From the NCBI GenBank assembly GCA_964467315.1, contig CAYXSA010000004.1, forward strand, positions 1-64,000: a DNA stretch of 64,000 nt, read 5' to 3'. How positions within the stretch are numbered: the first letter of the stretch is position 1; each line of letters opens with the position of its first letter. Position numbers and translations under genes: made by a program. Below the pieces are notes generated by a model, which was given only the letters and a program-made list of their open reading frames with translations, was not told the origin of the DNA and ran no database searches. Below, in pieces: positions 8,389-17,017 of the stretch. The DNA comes from JAAFIM01 sp964467315 (GTDB lineage Bacteria; Bacteroidota; Bacteroidia; Chitinophagales; Saprospiraceae).

Positions 8389-8447
8389 GCGAGGCTCGTC
8401 GGTTTATTTTATGCGAGGCAGCCCTGTAGCGCCGCGAAGCGGCAAGA

Positions 8448-8544
8448 GCGTGAGGGATAGCAGCGGAACCACGCCGAGCGTAGCGAAGGCGTGATGGAGC
8501 GAATAGCCCGACCCGAAGCGCCAAAGGCGCGGAGGGGCACGCCC
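8448..8544 (-). repeat. TWJ element 3 (T class, minus orientation)
   Basis: Arm 2 is the CATCA/TGGTTCCGC type: constant bases flank a CGCC.TTCG/CGA.GGCG stem. A satellite hairpin (GCCGC/GCGGC) lies at 8431-8443 outside the closing end. An A run follows the other end. Confidence 0.88.
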
Positions 8545-8608
8545 AAAAAAGACACTCAAATTAAAGCACTCCTCATTTTTTACACTATAAAACCTCTCGC
8601 AAATCAGT

Positions 8609-9523
8609 ATGGAAATCACGTATTCTTCTATCAAACCTTATATTTTGGAAGAGGTGGTAGATAATGCCAGCATCAAATGTAAGTTCCAAATCGAGGAAGA
8701 AATCTTCGAGGCGGACGGTTATGTACGCGTAGGCAAGGAAGGACAAGGCGCGCACAATATCAAAAACATGGCGCGCAACTCGATTTTCGGGCGTATTCGC
8801 GGCGCGCTATCTACGCTTATTTACAAGGTAACGGGCGGCGGCTTGGTGGGTAATGTGGCTTCGATGGCAACCAACGAGGGCATCCGCCAAAATGTAGCCT
8901 CGACTTCTTATTCTCGCGCCGACCAAGAGAAAGCGGTAGTGGAAGCCTTCAAAAAAATTATTCCGCAGCTACACTTCAATGAAGAAACGAAAACTTGGGG
9001 CTTGGCTACACAGTTCTCCGACTTCGAGCGCCGACTGAAATTGACTCCCGTTACGAAGACCTACGACAAAAAAACGCTGGCGCGTATGCTGGTGGAAATG
9101 TCGCGCGCAGACGGCGAATTGGAAGACACAGAGCGGGAGTTCCTCAATACCTTCCTCACACCCGAAACGGGCAATCTGACGGACTTAATGCGCCGCCCGC
9201 CCCTTTCGCAGGTAGAATGCGAAGAAATCACAAAAGAAGCAAAAGAAAATGTCTTTATGATTGTGGCGGCGATGGCGATTTCCGATCACGAATTTGAAGC
9301 GCCCGAAAAGGAAAAATTGGCTTCTTATGGCGCTATGATGGGCTTGACGGAAGGCAAACAAGCCGAACTTTTGACCTTCGCGCAAAACTATACCATTGAG
9401 GCTATCATACGCGAGAGCGAGGAGATGAGCCGCGACCAACTCTATGCTTTTGCCGACCAAATCGGCATGGAGCGCGGCGAAGCCGAGCGTGCACAGGTAC
9501 GTTTTGCCAAGCGCACGACTTAA
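8609..9523 (+). CDS. TerB-like domain protein
   Basis: A 304-residue cytosolic protein. Residues about 150-290 resemble the TerB/DjlA N-terminal fold: an acidic helical pair with LVEMSRADGELEDTEREFL and, further on, VAAMAISDHEFEAPEKEKL, each with the Asp/Glu cluster proposed to bind metal. Residues 1-150 are unassigned and include a Gly-rich patch (TGGGLVGNVASMATNEG) that could be a short membrane-contacting segment. TerB-like domains occur in stress and tellurite-resistance systems, but no other ter genes are nearby, so a specific role cannot be given. Confidence 0.65.
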   Translation: MEITYSSIKPYILEEVVDNASIKCKFQIEEEIFEADGYVRVGKEGQGAHNIKNMARNSIFGRIRGALSTLIYKVTGGGLVGNVASMATNEGIRQNVASTSYSRADQEKAVVEAFKKIIPQLHFNEETKTWGLATQFSDFERRLKLTPVTKTYDKKTLARMLVEMSRADGELEDTEREFLNTFLTPETGNLTDLMRRPPLSQVECEEITKEAKENVFMIVAAMAISDHEFEAPEKEKLASYGAMMGLTEGKQAELLTFAQNYTIEAIIRESEEMSRDQLYAFADQIGMERGEAERAQVRFAKRTT

Positions 9524-9550
9524 AAAGCGATAGCAATTTACGCAAACAGA

Positions 9551-9596
9551 AAAACCGCAGACGAAGAAACATCTTCGTCTGCGGTTTTTTTTTAGC
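9551..9596. terminator. Bidirectional terminator
   Basis: AAACCGCAGACGAAGA and TCTTCGTCTGCGGTTT form a 16-bp perfect stem with a 4-base loop and a T run after it. It serves the TerB-like gene and the convergent methyltransferase gene. Confidence 0.9.
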
Positions 9597-9607
9597 CCTC
9601 TTGCGGT

Positions 9608-10195
9608 TTATTTTTTGGCTGCTTCGGGTGCGTAGGCTTCCTCGTCGCGTTTTTCGCAGATATGGATAAAAGCGGGGGGGATGTTGCGCATGACAAAATC
9701 AATTTCGGTGTTGCCGAATATGCGTTGGTAGCGTTTGCGGGCGATGAGCGAGTAATGCAGTTGCAGGTATTTGCCGCCCATTTTCATACAGCGCTTCGAC
9801 TCTTTGATGATATCGTCTTCGGGTATGATGACAAAGGGGATAGCGGAAACGACGTGGTCGGCTTGCTCGAAGCCTAAGGCTTTTATATATTCCTCCATCT
9901 TCATCGCGTCGCCTTCGACGATGGTGATGCGCGGGTCGCTTTCAAACTGTTTGCGCAAAGAGGGTACCAGAGTTTCGTTGATTTCGATGCAAATCAATTT
10001 GCATTCGGGCGACATATGTTTGAGCAATTCTTTCGTGATAGGGCCGTCGCCAGCGCCGATTTCTACGATACATTGCGCCTTTTTGAAGTCAATATATTTG
10101 CACATAGTGCGCCCGATGAAGCGCGAGGAGCGTGCGATAGTACCCATTTCTTTGAAGCGCTTGATGCCCTCCATAAAAAATTTAAAAGCGTTCAT
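9608..10195 (-). CDS. SAM-dependent methyltransferase, PmtA/RsmA-like
   Basis: A 195-residue class I methyltransferase. The SAM-binding loop VEIGAGDGPITKELL is near residues 44-58, followed by the acidic ICIEIN motif and VEGDAMKM. The opening (FFMEGIKRFKEMGTIARSS) and the RFIGRTM segment resemble phospholipid N-methyltransferases and rRNA adenine dimethylases, which share this fold. The start was placed at the internal ATG because 38 upstream codons have no family similarity. The substrate is undecided: a phosphatidylethanolamine methylase is the better guess from the MGTIARSS opening. Confidence 0.7.
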   Translation of the reverse strand: MNAFKFFMEGIKRFKEMGTIARSSRFIGRTMCKYIDFKKAQCIVEIGAGDGPITKELLKHMSPECKLICIEINETLVPSLRKQFESDPRITIVEGDAMKMEEYIKALGFEQADHVVSAIPFVIIPEDDIIKESKRCMKMGGKYLQLHYSLIARKRYQRIFGNTEIDFVMRNIPPAFIHICEKRDEEAYAPEAAKK

Positions 10196-10343
10196 GCGGT
10201 GGCGTGTGGAGTGAGGTATGAGGTGAAAAATGATTGTACGCCACATGAAAACAAGCAGAAGGCATACATAATTTAAGCACAAGATAGGGCAAAAAGCCGA
10301 AAATGTCAAATTTTAGCCGATTTATTTGCACTTCCGAAGGGTT

Positions 10344-10496
10344 TGGGCGAGCCGCTTCGCGCCCCGCCCGCCGCAAAGGGCGGCGGGCGAGAGCCGTAGC
10401 ATACTACGGCTCTACGGGCGCTCGCGTCGGGCTATCCGCTACATCAGCTTCGCCACGCTTTGCGTGGCTTGCTGGTTTCGCTGCTATCCCTCTCGC
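10344..10496 (+). repeat. TWJ element 4 (A class, plus orientation)
   Basis: Closing stem GCGAG/CTCGC. Arm 1 has the A-class internal loop CGC-TTC against TC-GCG and carries a nested GAGCCGTAG/CTACGGCTC palindrome. Arm 2 is the CATCA/TGGTT type. It lies antisense to both flanking minus-strand genes. Confidence 0.9.
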
Positions 10497-10527
10497 AATC
10501 GGTTATTCGGGCTTTTTCGCTCTCTTG

Positions 10528-13500
10528 TTACTTAGTCCCTTGCCAGACCCATTCGCCTTTCATATTGAGGTATTCGATGCGGTCGCCGTTTTCGACTCGG
10601 AAGATGCCGCCGCCCATGTATTGAATGAACTCATAAACGGGTGGTATCAATACCTCGCCCTTCGTATTGGATACCCCAAAGCGGGTTTCTATACCGACTT
10701 GAGCGTAGCCGTTTTCGATAGGCGACATGGTTTGGTACTTGGGCGAGAGCACAAATAAGCCTTGTTCGTTGATGAGACCCCAAAGTCGGTCTATGCGCAC
10801 GGGGGCTACCCCATCGCGGAAGGGGTGCGCTTGTGTGAAACTACCGCCATGCAGCCGACGCAAATCCTCACTCACAAAATGAAAAGCCGAATAAGACTGC
10901 CGAATGAGACAGATACGGTGATGATTGTCGACGATTTTTTTGTGCAGCGGCTGCATCAGGAAGTTGCCTGAGGTGTCAATAAGTCCGTATTTTTCTGGAT
11001 TTTGCTGCACGACGGCGCGCCCATCGCTAAAGGGCTCGGCTACGAAAAAGGCGGGCGGCACAGCCCATTCGCCTTGTTTGTTGATATAGCCCCAGCGATT
11101 GAGATGCTGGTCGAAAGCGGGTGCGCGCCCATCGGAGAAATCCTTTAGCCTATCGAAACGGAAGTTGCCCAAGAGTGTGCCCGTCGTATCGATAAAACCC
11201 CAATCGGAATTTTGTAGCGAATTTTCGGAGAGCGGATTTTTGCGCACGAGGGCTATCCCATCGCTGAAGGGGCGAATGACATGATAGAGTGGGGTGAGGA
11301 GTTTGTCTGTGGGAATATGCAGTAGGGCTTGATGCGTGCCGATATAGACCATCGCCAAATTGGCTTGGGGTAGTAGCTCGATTTTGCGGTATCTTTTATT
11401 GGGTTTTACGACCCATTGCCCTGCGGTGTTGATGATGCCCCAAGCGTTTTCGCTGTCCATTGCTGTAGCGTGCCCATGCAGGAAGTCTTCGAGTTTGCGC
11501 CAATCGCCCTCAAAGAGGATATTGCCTTGAGGGTCGATGTAGCCGCGTTTTCCTGCCTTTAGCTGTACCCATGCTTTGCCTTCGTGGAAGTCGCCGCAGC
11601 CTGCGTACTGCTGGGCGATGATTACGCTGCCTGTGCTGTCGATGAAGCCCCAACGTCCTTTGTCGAGTATAGCGGCTCTACCTTCGCTAAAATCGTGTAT
11701 ATTATTGAATCTACAGCCGATAATGGTATCTCTGCGGGCGATGCTTACAAAGCCCCATTGCCCTTTTTGGCTGACGGCGATAAAACCTTCTTTGACGGGA
11801 CGAATGCGGTCGTACTCCATCGGCACAATCAGGTTGGCATTGGAGTCTAAGCAGCCGTAGCGGGCATCTTTTACGGTGATGTAATATAGATTGCTATCGG
11901 AGTTTTCCAAGAAATTCATGCTTGTAAAGTCGGGCTTTAGCAGGGGCTGGCATTGGTCGTTGAGTAAGCCCCATTGGGCGCTATCGCGGTACATGGCGCT
12001 GCCTTTGTTGAAATCTTGGATATATTGGTATTTGGGTTTGAGTAGGATAGTGCCGTTAGTATCCATGACACCCCAAATGCAGTCTTCGCAATGGACTTTT
12101 CCGATGTTGGCAATATCTTGTCGGTATTGGTTGGTGGCGTAGCCAGAGACATCGACGACTGGGGATTTTATCAGATTAAGATAGGCGCTGTAGTCTATGC
12201 AGGGGATTTGTTCGGGTTTGAAAGAGGGTGCGAGATGGGCTCCGAGTTTTTCGCCTTTGGCGAAGGCGATTTTGCCATCAGAGATATTGCCCATGAAGAG
12301 GTAGTTGCGGGCGATGACTTTGCCGTTGCGGTGTACGAGTCCGTGCAAGCCATTGGTAAAGATGCAGCGGGCTACATTGCCTTTGCGGAAATCTGAAACG
12401 CGTAGCCCAATGAGTTCGGGCTGGAGTATGAGTTTTCCGTGTTCGTTGCTCACGATGCCGTAGGCTGCGGTATAGAGATAGGTAAGCCTATTGAATTGTA
12501 ATTCGTAGGTGGTAGCTTTATTGAGGCAAACGAGGGTAAAACCCAAGTCGGGGTATCGCTCGATGCTATTGTAAGTGGGGGGGATTATCCATTTGTGGTT
12601 GGTGCTATCGCGTAAGCCCCAGCGTTTGGATTTTTCGTGCAACACCCAAAAGTGGTTATCATTTATTTGGTCGTCGGTTCGTCCTCGTCGGGCGTTATTG
12701 CGTGGGTTGATGTTATCGCTGCCGCCTGCGCTGGGCTTTATTGTTACCCGACGGTAGTTGGTGTAATGTGTGGAGTCGGAGAGTTTGCCTTCTGCGTCGA
12801 AGAAGACCATTTTTTTGCCTCTGCCTTTTTCGCCAGCGAGGTAAGTGAGGTTGTTGTTGGCGAAATGTAATTCTTTCAGTTCTTTGCTGAGGGAGCGCCA
12901 GCTGATTCGTCCGTTGCGGTCGAGGACATAGGTTGTATCTTTGAGGGTGGCGAGGGCGGCGGAATAGTTGAGGGTGTCGATGGATTGGAAATAGGGTTCT
13001 GTGCTGAATTTGGCGGTTTCGATTTGGTATACGCCCCAGCCGCCTGCGCCTTTTATGCGTAGGCTTTTATCAATTTCGTAGGGTTGGAAGTCGCTGTAGG
13101 CTTCTGGTAGGAGTTCGGTGCCCGTGTTGCTATAAAGGGCGAGTTTGTTTTTATCATCGCCGCTGCGGGTGATATAAAAATTTCTCCAGCTCTCAATATT
13201 TTTAAATTTTATAGGCAGAATTTCTCGTCCTGTGCTGTCGATGATGCCTTCGAGGTCGTCGCGTATGACGGTGATACCGTTGCCGTTGGCCCAGTAGGCG
13301 GCATCTATATTTTTGAAGATGATTTGTTTGTCGCTGATGCGATAGAGTTGTAGCCCCTCGAGCATACCGACGGCTACGATATTGGGTAAGACGGTAAGGC
13401 AGCTATACCATTCGTATTGGCTTAGTTGTGCGCCAGTGCTATCGAATATACACCAGCGGCGGTCTTTGGAGGCGAAGAGTAGGGGGGGGCCGTCGGTGTT

Positions 13501-14115
13501 GATGCTATCGTGTATAGCGGGCAGGAGTAGACCTTTATCGAGGTGGATAAGTCCGATTTTGTAATTGCTGCCTACGGCGGTGATAAATTCGGCGTTGCGG
13601 GGTTGGAAGTCTTGGTAGATGGTATCGGGGGCAATGACGATACCTTTTTGGAGGTGCATCAATCCTTTTCCGTGTTCATTTTCGATGACGAGGAATTGGT
13701 AGGGGCGGCTTTCGACTTTGCCAGAGAGGCGATTGATAATGACTTGATTGAGTATATTGCGCAGTTGCCAGTCGTTATTTTGGCGGACGATAAAAAGGCG
13801 CTGTTGGGTATCGAAGGTATCGACGAATTCGAATTGGCAGGGCAGGGTAAAGTTGCCGAGCGTATCTATAACGCCGACTTTTTTGCCTTGTTGTACGATG
13901 GCGTAGCCGATAGGGAGGAAGGGTTGAACGTGGTCGTATTGGGCGGCGATGCGCAATTTTCCGTCTGTGCCGATATAGCCCCATTTATCTTTTACGCGCA
14001 CGGGTAGGAGGGTGCCGCTGGCATTGGCGGCGGGCTGGGCGAGGAGGTGATTGGGGGCAAAAAGGGAGAGTGCTAAGAGGAGCGATAGTAGCGAGAAAAG
14101 ACGGAATAATGGCAT
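10528..14115 (-). CDS. Giant WG-repeat protein, secreted
   Basis: A 1195-residue protein started at the ATG that gives a signal peptide (MPLFRLFSLLSLLLALSLFA). The mature part is almost entirely WG repeats: copies such as WGYIGTDGKLRIAAQYDHV, WGFVSIARRDTIIGC, WGFIDSTGSVIIAQQY and WGYINKQGEWAVPPAFF recur roughly every 40-55 residues and are predicted to form a long beta solenoid or propeller-like array. The function of WG-repeat proteins is poorly known; they are abundant in Bacteroidota and sit at the surface or periplasm. The frame extends 52 codons upstream through an 18-bp DNA repeat, which I consider non-coding. Confidence 0.8.
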   Translation of the reverse strand: MPLFRLFSLLSLLLALSLFAPNHLLAQPAANASGTLLPVRVKDKWGYIGTDGKLRIAAQYDHVQPFLPIGYAIVQQGKKVGVIDTLGNFTLPCQFEFVDTFDTQQRLFIVRQNNDWQLRNILNQVIINRLSGKVESRPYQFLVIENEHGKGLMHLQKGIVIAPDTIYQDFQPRNAEFITAVGSNYKIGLIHLDKGLLLPAIHDSINTDGPPLLFASKDRRWCIFDSTGAQLSQYEWYSCLTVLPNIVAVGMLEGLQLYRISDKQIIFKNIDAAYWANGNGITVIRDDLEGIIDSTGREILPIKFKNIESWRNFYITRSGDDKNKLALYSNTGTELLPEAYSDFQPYEIDKSLRIKGAGGWGVYQIETAKFSTEPYFQSIDTLNYSAALATLKDTTYVLDRNGRISWRSLSKELKELHFANNNLTYLAGEKGRGKKMVFFDAEGKLSDSTHYTNYRRVTIKPSAGGSDNINPRNNARRGRTDDQINDNHFWVLHEKSKRWGLRDSTNHKWIIPPTYNSIERYPDLGFTLVCLNKATTYELQFNRLTYLYTAAYGIVSNEHGKLILQPELIGLRVSDFRKGNVARCIFTNGLHGLVHRNGKVIARNYLFMGNISDGKIAFAKGEKLGAHLAPSFKPEQIPCIDYSAYLNLIKSPVVDVSGYATNQYRQDIANIGKVHCEDCIWGVMDTNGTILLKPKYQYIQDFNKGSAMYRDSAQWGLLNDQCQPLLKPDFTSMNFLENSDSNLYYITVKDARYGCLDSNANLIVPMEYDRIRPVKEGFIAVSQKGQWGFVSIARRDTIIGCRFNNIHDFSEGRAAILDKGRWGFIDSTGSVIIAQQYAGCGDFHEGKAWVQLKAGKRGYIDPQGNILFEGDWRKLEDFLHGHATAMDSENAWGIINTAGQWVVKPNKRYRKIELLPQANLAMVYIGTHQALLHIPTDKLLTPLYHVIRPFSDGIALVRKNPLSENSLQNSDWGFIDTTGTLLGNFRFDRLKDFSDGRAPAFDQHLNRWGYINKQGEWAVPPAFFVAEPFSDGRAVVQQNPEKYGLIDTSGNFLMQPLHKKIVDNHHRICLIRQSYSAFHFVSEDLRRLHGGSFTQAHPFRDGVAPVRIDRLWGLINEQGLFVLSPKYQTMSPIENGYAQVGIETRFGVSNTKGEVLIPPVYEFIQYMGGGIFRVENGDRIEYLNMKGEWVWQGTK

Positions 14116-14144
14116 AGTGTGAAGGGGGGGTAGGGGTTGAAATT

Positions 14145-14198
14145 GTGCGGCTGCTGTAGGTTGTGCGGCTGCTGTAGGTTGTGCTGCTGCTGTAGGTA
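14145..14198. repeat. Three 18-bp tandem repeats upstream of the WG-repeat gene
   Basis: The unit GTGCGGCTGCTGTAGGTT occurs twice exactly (14145-14162, 14163-14180) and once with changes (14181-14198). It lies in the 5-prime region of the WG-repeat gene. Confidence 0.9.
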
Positions 14199-14260
14199 CT
14201 GCGCGGCTCGCTGTGCTCGCCGCGCTGGTATCATGCCGCCTTGCGGCGGCAGTGGTAGCA
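14193..14260. repeat. Second two-hairpin repeat family, copy B
   Basis: Read on the minus strand: TGCTACCA, a hairpin TGCCGCC/GGCGGCA, TGATACCA, a hairpin GCGCGGC/GCCGCGC, then AGTACCTA. The constant parts and order match copy A at 4623-4684 while the stem sequences differ. Confidence 0.6.
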
Positions 14261-14336
14261 AGTATAGGCAATGTTTGTGGGATAATTGCCTTTGCTGGGG
14301 GCTGCTTGTATGTTGATGGTATAGGTTAGTGATTGT

Positions 14337-14436
14337 GCGAGAGGGATAGTAGCGGAACCAGCCCGAAGCCGTAGGCGAGGGCTGATGCAGCGGATAGCCC
14401 GACGCGAGGGGCGCTTGCGCCCCGAAGCGGCTCGCC
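14337..14436 (-). repeat. TWJ element 5 (A class, minus orientation)
   Basis: Arm 1 is GGGGCGC/GCGCCCC with the A-class TTC/TC internal loop. Arm 2 is the CATCA/TGGTTCCGC type around an AGCCC/GGGCT stem nearly the same as in element 17. It pairs with element 4 across the WG-repeat gene. Confidence 0.9.
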
Positions 14437-14442
14437 AAAAAT

Positions 14443-14507
14443 AAAAAAAGGATAGCCTATTTGGTAGCGCTCTGTGGGAGGGCGGCGAAATAAGTTATCC
14501 TTTTTTA
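14443..14507 (-). terminator. Possible terminator of the lipoprotein gene
   Basis: AAAAAAGGATA and TATCCTTTTTT are complementary over 11 bp with a loop of about 41 bases. It lies just downstream of the minus-strand lipoprotein gene. Confidence 0.5.
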
Positions 14508-14528
14508 GGTTATGGGTCGGCGTATGGT

Positions 14529-15974
14529 TTAGCCGTTGAGGTATTTGACGGCATCTTCGAGGCGCTCGATGGTAATAGCGGGCGTGGAGAAGGTTGCTTT
14601 TGCGAAATCTTTGCTATTTTGTTTGTAGAAATTGGATTTATCGAAGGGAGCGGAGATGACTTTTTTGCCGTCGATAATGGCGACGATGCGGTTGAAGGGC
14701 GTATTGAAGGAGTAGCGCAGCTTGGTCGCTTTTTTGTCGCCGTTGAGCTGGAGGGGCAGGAGTGCTTTATTGCCGACGAGGTAGACCTGCATTTTGGCGG
14801 CGCTGGTGTTTTGGAGTTCAGCGTCGTTGAAAGTTAGGATGAGCTCGGAGAGTTCGAGATTGGGCATGTGCATAATGTCCCAGTTGTAGATACCGAAGCC
14901 TTCGATGCGCATTTCGCGGTAGAGGGCGGCTTGTTGAGCGAGGCGTTCGCGTTCGGCTTTTTGGGTTTCTACGATGTCTTTGTACTGGTCGAGTTTTTTA
15001 TCGAATTCTGCAATAGCTTTTGCGAAGTCTTTTTCGGACAAGATGGGGCGGACGGTAGAGCGGAAGGATTTGTCTTTATTGGAGAGCAGGAGCGTGTAGC
15101 CTTCGCCGCTGCCGCGCTGCAGTTCGACCTTATCCCAGTCGGTATCGAAGACCCATTCGTTTTTATCGGGATTTTCTTTATCGTTTTTGCCGCAGAATTC
15201 CCAAGTTACGTTTTTGAAGGGGGCGAGTTCGGGCATGGCGCGATAGTTCACGTCGAGGTCGAAGACGGGATTTTTGACGAGTTTGGGGTTGGTGGGTGCG
15301 ACGGGTGCGGGCGGGGTGATTTTTTCTAAGCGGGCGAGGGCATCGGCGCGTTCTTTATTGGGGGTGCCGGGTATGGAGCCGTTTTTGATGCCGTCGATAT
15401 CTGCCCAGCCGCAGTCTTTGGGGTTGAGTTTCCAGAAATCGAAGTTGTTGCCTTCGTTGAAGGAAGCCATTTTTACGTCGATATGTTTGCCTTGGACGAC
15501 GAAGATTTCTTCGCCTTTGTAGTTGCCATTGATTTCGAACATACCAGCGGTTTCCATGTATTCGCCTGTTTCGGGGCGATGGGTAGGAATGCCAGAGATG
15601 AGCATTTCGGCGGCATTGTGCATTTCGCGGTATTCGATTTCTACGTCTTCCGCGATGGGTTGACCGTTTTTATCGACGAAGATATTGGGGGCTATGGTGA
15701 TGGTGGTGCCGCTGGGCATTTTTATCACGCCGCCTTTTGCGCCGTTGATGGTATGGCGTGTTTTGGGAATATCGACACCTTGTATGGGTGGGCGCACGGC
15801 AAGGGTAGCGGGTGCGGCGAGGGGGTCGGCATTGGGTAGGGGGGTAGCGGTAGTGGTATTATTGGCGGTATTGTTGCCGTCGCCTTTGCTGCCGCCGCCT
15901 GCGCATTGGCTAAAAAGGAGTAGCGCGGCTACCGACATAGACAGTAAAAAGCGGGGGGAGCGTAATGAAAACAT
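14529..15974 (-). CDS. Large predicted lipoprotein of unknown function
   Basis: A 481-residue protein with a lipoprotein signal: hydrophobic stretch SVAALLLFSQC with lipidation Cys24, then a Gly/Ser/Asn/Thr-rich linker to about residue 60. The mature part has a domain around TINGAKGGVIKMPSGTTITI near residues 75-130 that resembles the ZU5-like or beta-sandwich starts of other Bacteroidota surface lipoproteins (a weak resemblance). A charged coiled region follows at about 310-345 (AIAEFDKKLDQYKDIVETQK). No catalytic motif is seen. A promoter-like TAACTTTG lies on the minus strand at 16050-16057. Confidence 0.65.
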   Translation of the reverse strand: MFSLRSPRFLLSMSVAALLLFSQCAGGGSKGDGNNTANNTTTATPLPNADPLAAPATLAVRPPIQGVDIPKTRHTINGAKGGVIKMPSGTTITIAPNIFVDKNGQPIAEDVEIEYREMHNAAEMLISGIPTHRPETGEYMETAGMFEINGNYKGEEIFVVQGKHIDVKMASFNEGNNFDFWKLNPKDCGWADIDGIKNGSIPGTPNKERADALARLEKITPPAPVAPTNPKLVKNPVFDLDVNYRAMPELAPFKNVTWEFCGKNDKENPDKNEWVFDTDWDKVELQRGSGEGYTLLLSNKDKSFRSTVRPILSEKDFAKAIAEFDKKLDQYKDIVETQKAERERLAQQAALYREMRIEGFGIYNWDIMHMPNLELSELILTFNDAELQNTSAAKMQVYLVGNKALLPLQLNGDKKATKLRYSFNTPFNRIVAIIDGKKVISAPFDKSNFYKQNSKDFAKATFSTPAITIERLEDAVKYLNG

Positions 15975-16081
15975 AAGATAGGAGGGCGGTTTTTGAGAGA
16001 GATGGATTAAATTTGCTGTTGCGATGACTGCTTAAAGCGTAGCAGCTTCCAAAGTTACACAAATTTAATAAATTTTCTACT

Positions 16082-16549
16082 ATGCCCTACCTATTGGAGG
16101 AAGAAAAAATGCGTGCTTTACTCGTTCAGTGGGTAGAACGCTATGAGCATTTTGCGCGATATATGCTGAATTTGTACCTAATAGGGGCTATCTTCGTGTG
16201 GGTTTCGGCGGGCTGGACTTTCGGGATTTGGGCGCTGCTCACGGCGATACTGTACACGCTGTCGGCTTGGTTTTGGGTGCTGCCGATTTGGCAGCTCGTG
16301 AAGGCGCTGCGCATAGATAGGGACGAAAGGATTTGCGAAACGATAGACACGCAAGTAGCGGCTTTGCGCTCGCGGCGGGCGATATTTGGGGAAGTCGAGC
16401 ATTTTTTATTTATACGCGAGGGGCTGCGTTTTATCCTGCCTGCGCCCTTGCACAATGCGGCTTTGGAGCAAAGCGGCTTGCCGATACGGATGGTGGTCTG
16501 TAAGCGCAGCGGGCTGGTGCTGGCTTGGCAGTTGATAGCAGAAAAATGA
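16082..16549 (+). CDS. Small membrane protein of unknown function
   Basis: A protein of 155 residues with two hydrophobic segments near residues 28-50 and 52-72 (LIGAIFVWVSAGWTFGIWAL, then a Trp-rich helix), and a soluble tail. An alternative start at 16109 has a GGAGG 8 bp upstream and would give 146 residues; both are possible. No family was recognised. The next gene starts 27 bp later on the same strand, so they may be co-transcribed. Confidence 0.55.
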   Translation: MPYLLEEEKMRALLVQWVERYEHFARYMLNLYLIGAIFVWVSAGWTFGIWALLTAILYTLSAWFWVLPIWQLVKALRIDRDERICETIDTQVAALRSRRAIFGEVEHFLFIREGLRFILPAPLHNAALEQSGLPIRMVVCKRSGLVLAWQLIAEK

Positions 16550-16576
16550 TTTTTTAACCTAAAAAATATAAGAACG

Positions 16577-16969
16577 ATGTTTACAGTAGATGAAATCAAG
16601 GCAGCGCACAGCAAGGTGAAGTCGGGCGCAGATTTTCCCGCTTATATCAAGGAAATCAAGGCGATGGGCGTTACGCATTACGAGGCTTACGTGTCGGACG
16701 GGCATATTGACTATCACGGCGCGAATGGCTACACGGCGACGGTGGGCGCGAAGTATGCACCTTTGGCGATTGCCGACACTGCGAATATTGTAGAATTTAA
16801 GGCGGAATTATTGGCGCATCAGCAAGGGAAAACGGATTATCTGACCTTTATACAGATCTGCGCGCGCGTGGGGGGCGAAAAATGGTCGATTTGCATGAAG
16901 GAAATGGACTGCATCTATTACGACAAGCCGGGCAAGGAAATGCTGAGGGAGCAAATCCCGCAGGTATAA
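16577..16969 (+). CDS. DUF1398 family protein
   Basis: A 130-residue protein that closely matches the DUF1398 family (E. coli YbcV type, sometimes called phage envelope protein): MFTVDEIKAAHSKVKSGADF at the start and YEAYVSDGHIDYHGANGYT near residues 38-56. The small family is scattered among bacteria and its biochemical role is unknown. There are no phage genes around it, so the phage label is probably only historical. A strong terminator follows. Confidence 0.85.
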   Translation: MFTVDEIKAAHSKVKSGADFPAYIKEIKAMGVTHYEAYVSDGHIDYHGANGYTATVGAKYAPLAIADTANIVEFKAELLAHQQGKTDYLTFIQICARVGGEKWSICMKEMDCIYYDKPGKEMLREQIPQV

Positions 16970-16984
16970 AAAACCGCTTCGATA

Positions 16985-17016
16985 AGGGCTAAGGTGCGAA
17001 CTTTAGCCCTTTTTTT
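16985..17016 (+). terminator. Intrinsic terminator after the DUF1398 gene
   Basis: AGGGCTAA and TTAGCCCT form the core stem, followed by a run of seven T that runs directly into TWJ element 6. Confidence 0.85.
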
Positions 17017-17017
17017 G

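Noticed and set aside
14116..14271. Amino-terminal extension of the WG-repeat protein
   Set aside because: It encodes only an Ala/Gln/Pro/Thr repeat from an 18-bp DNA repeat and lies before a clear signal peptide.
16577..16969. Prophage remnant (DUF1398 is sometimes named phage envelope protein)
   Set aside because: No other phage gene lies nearby.
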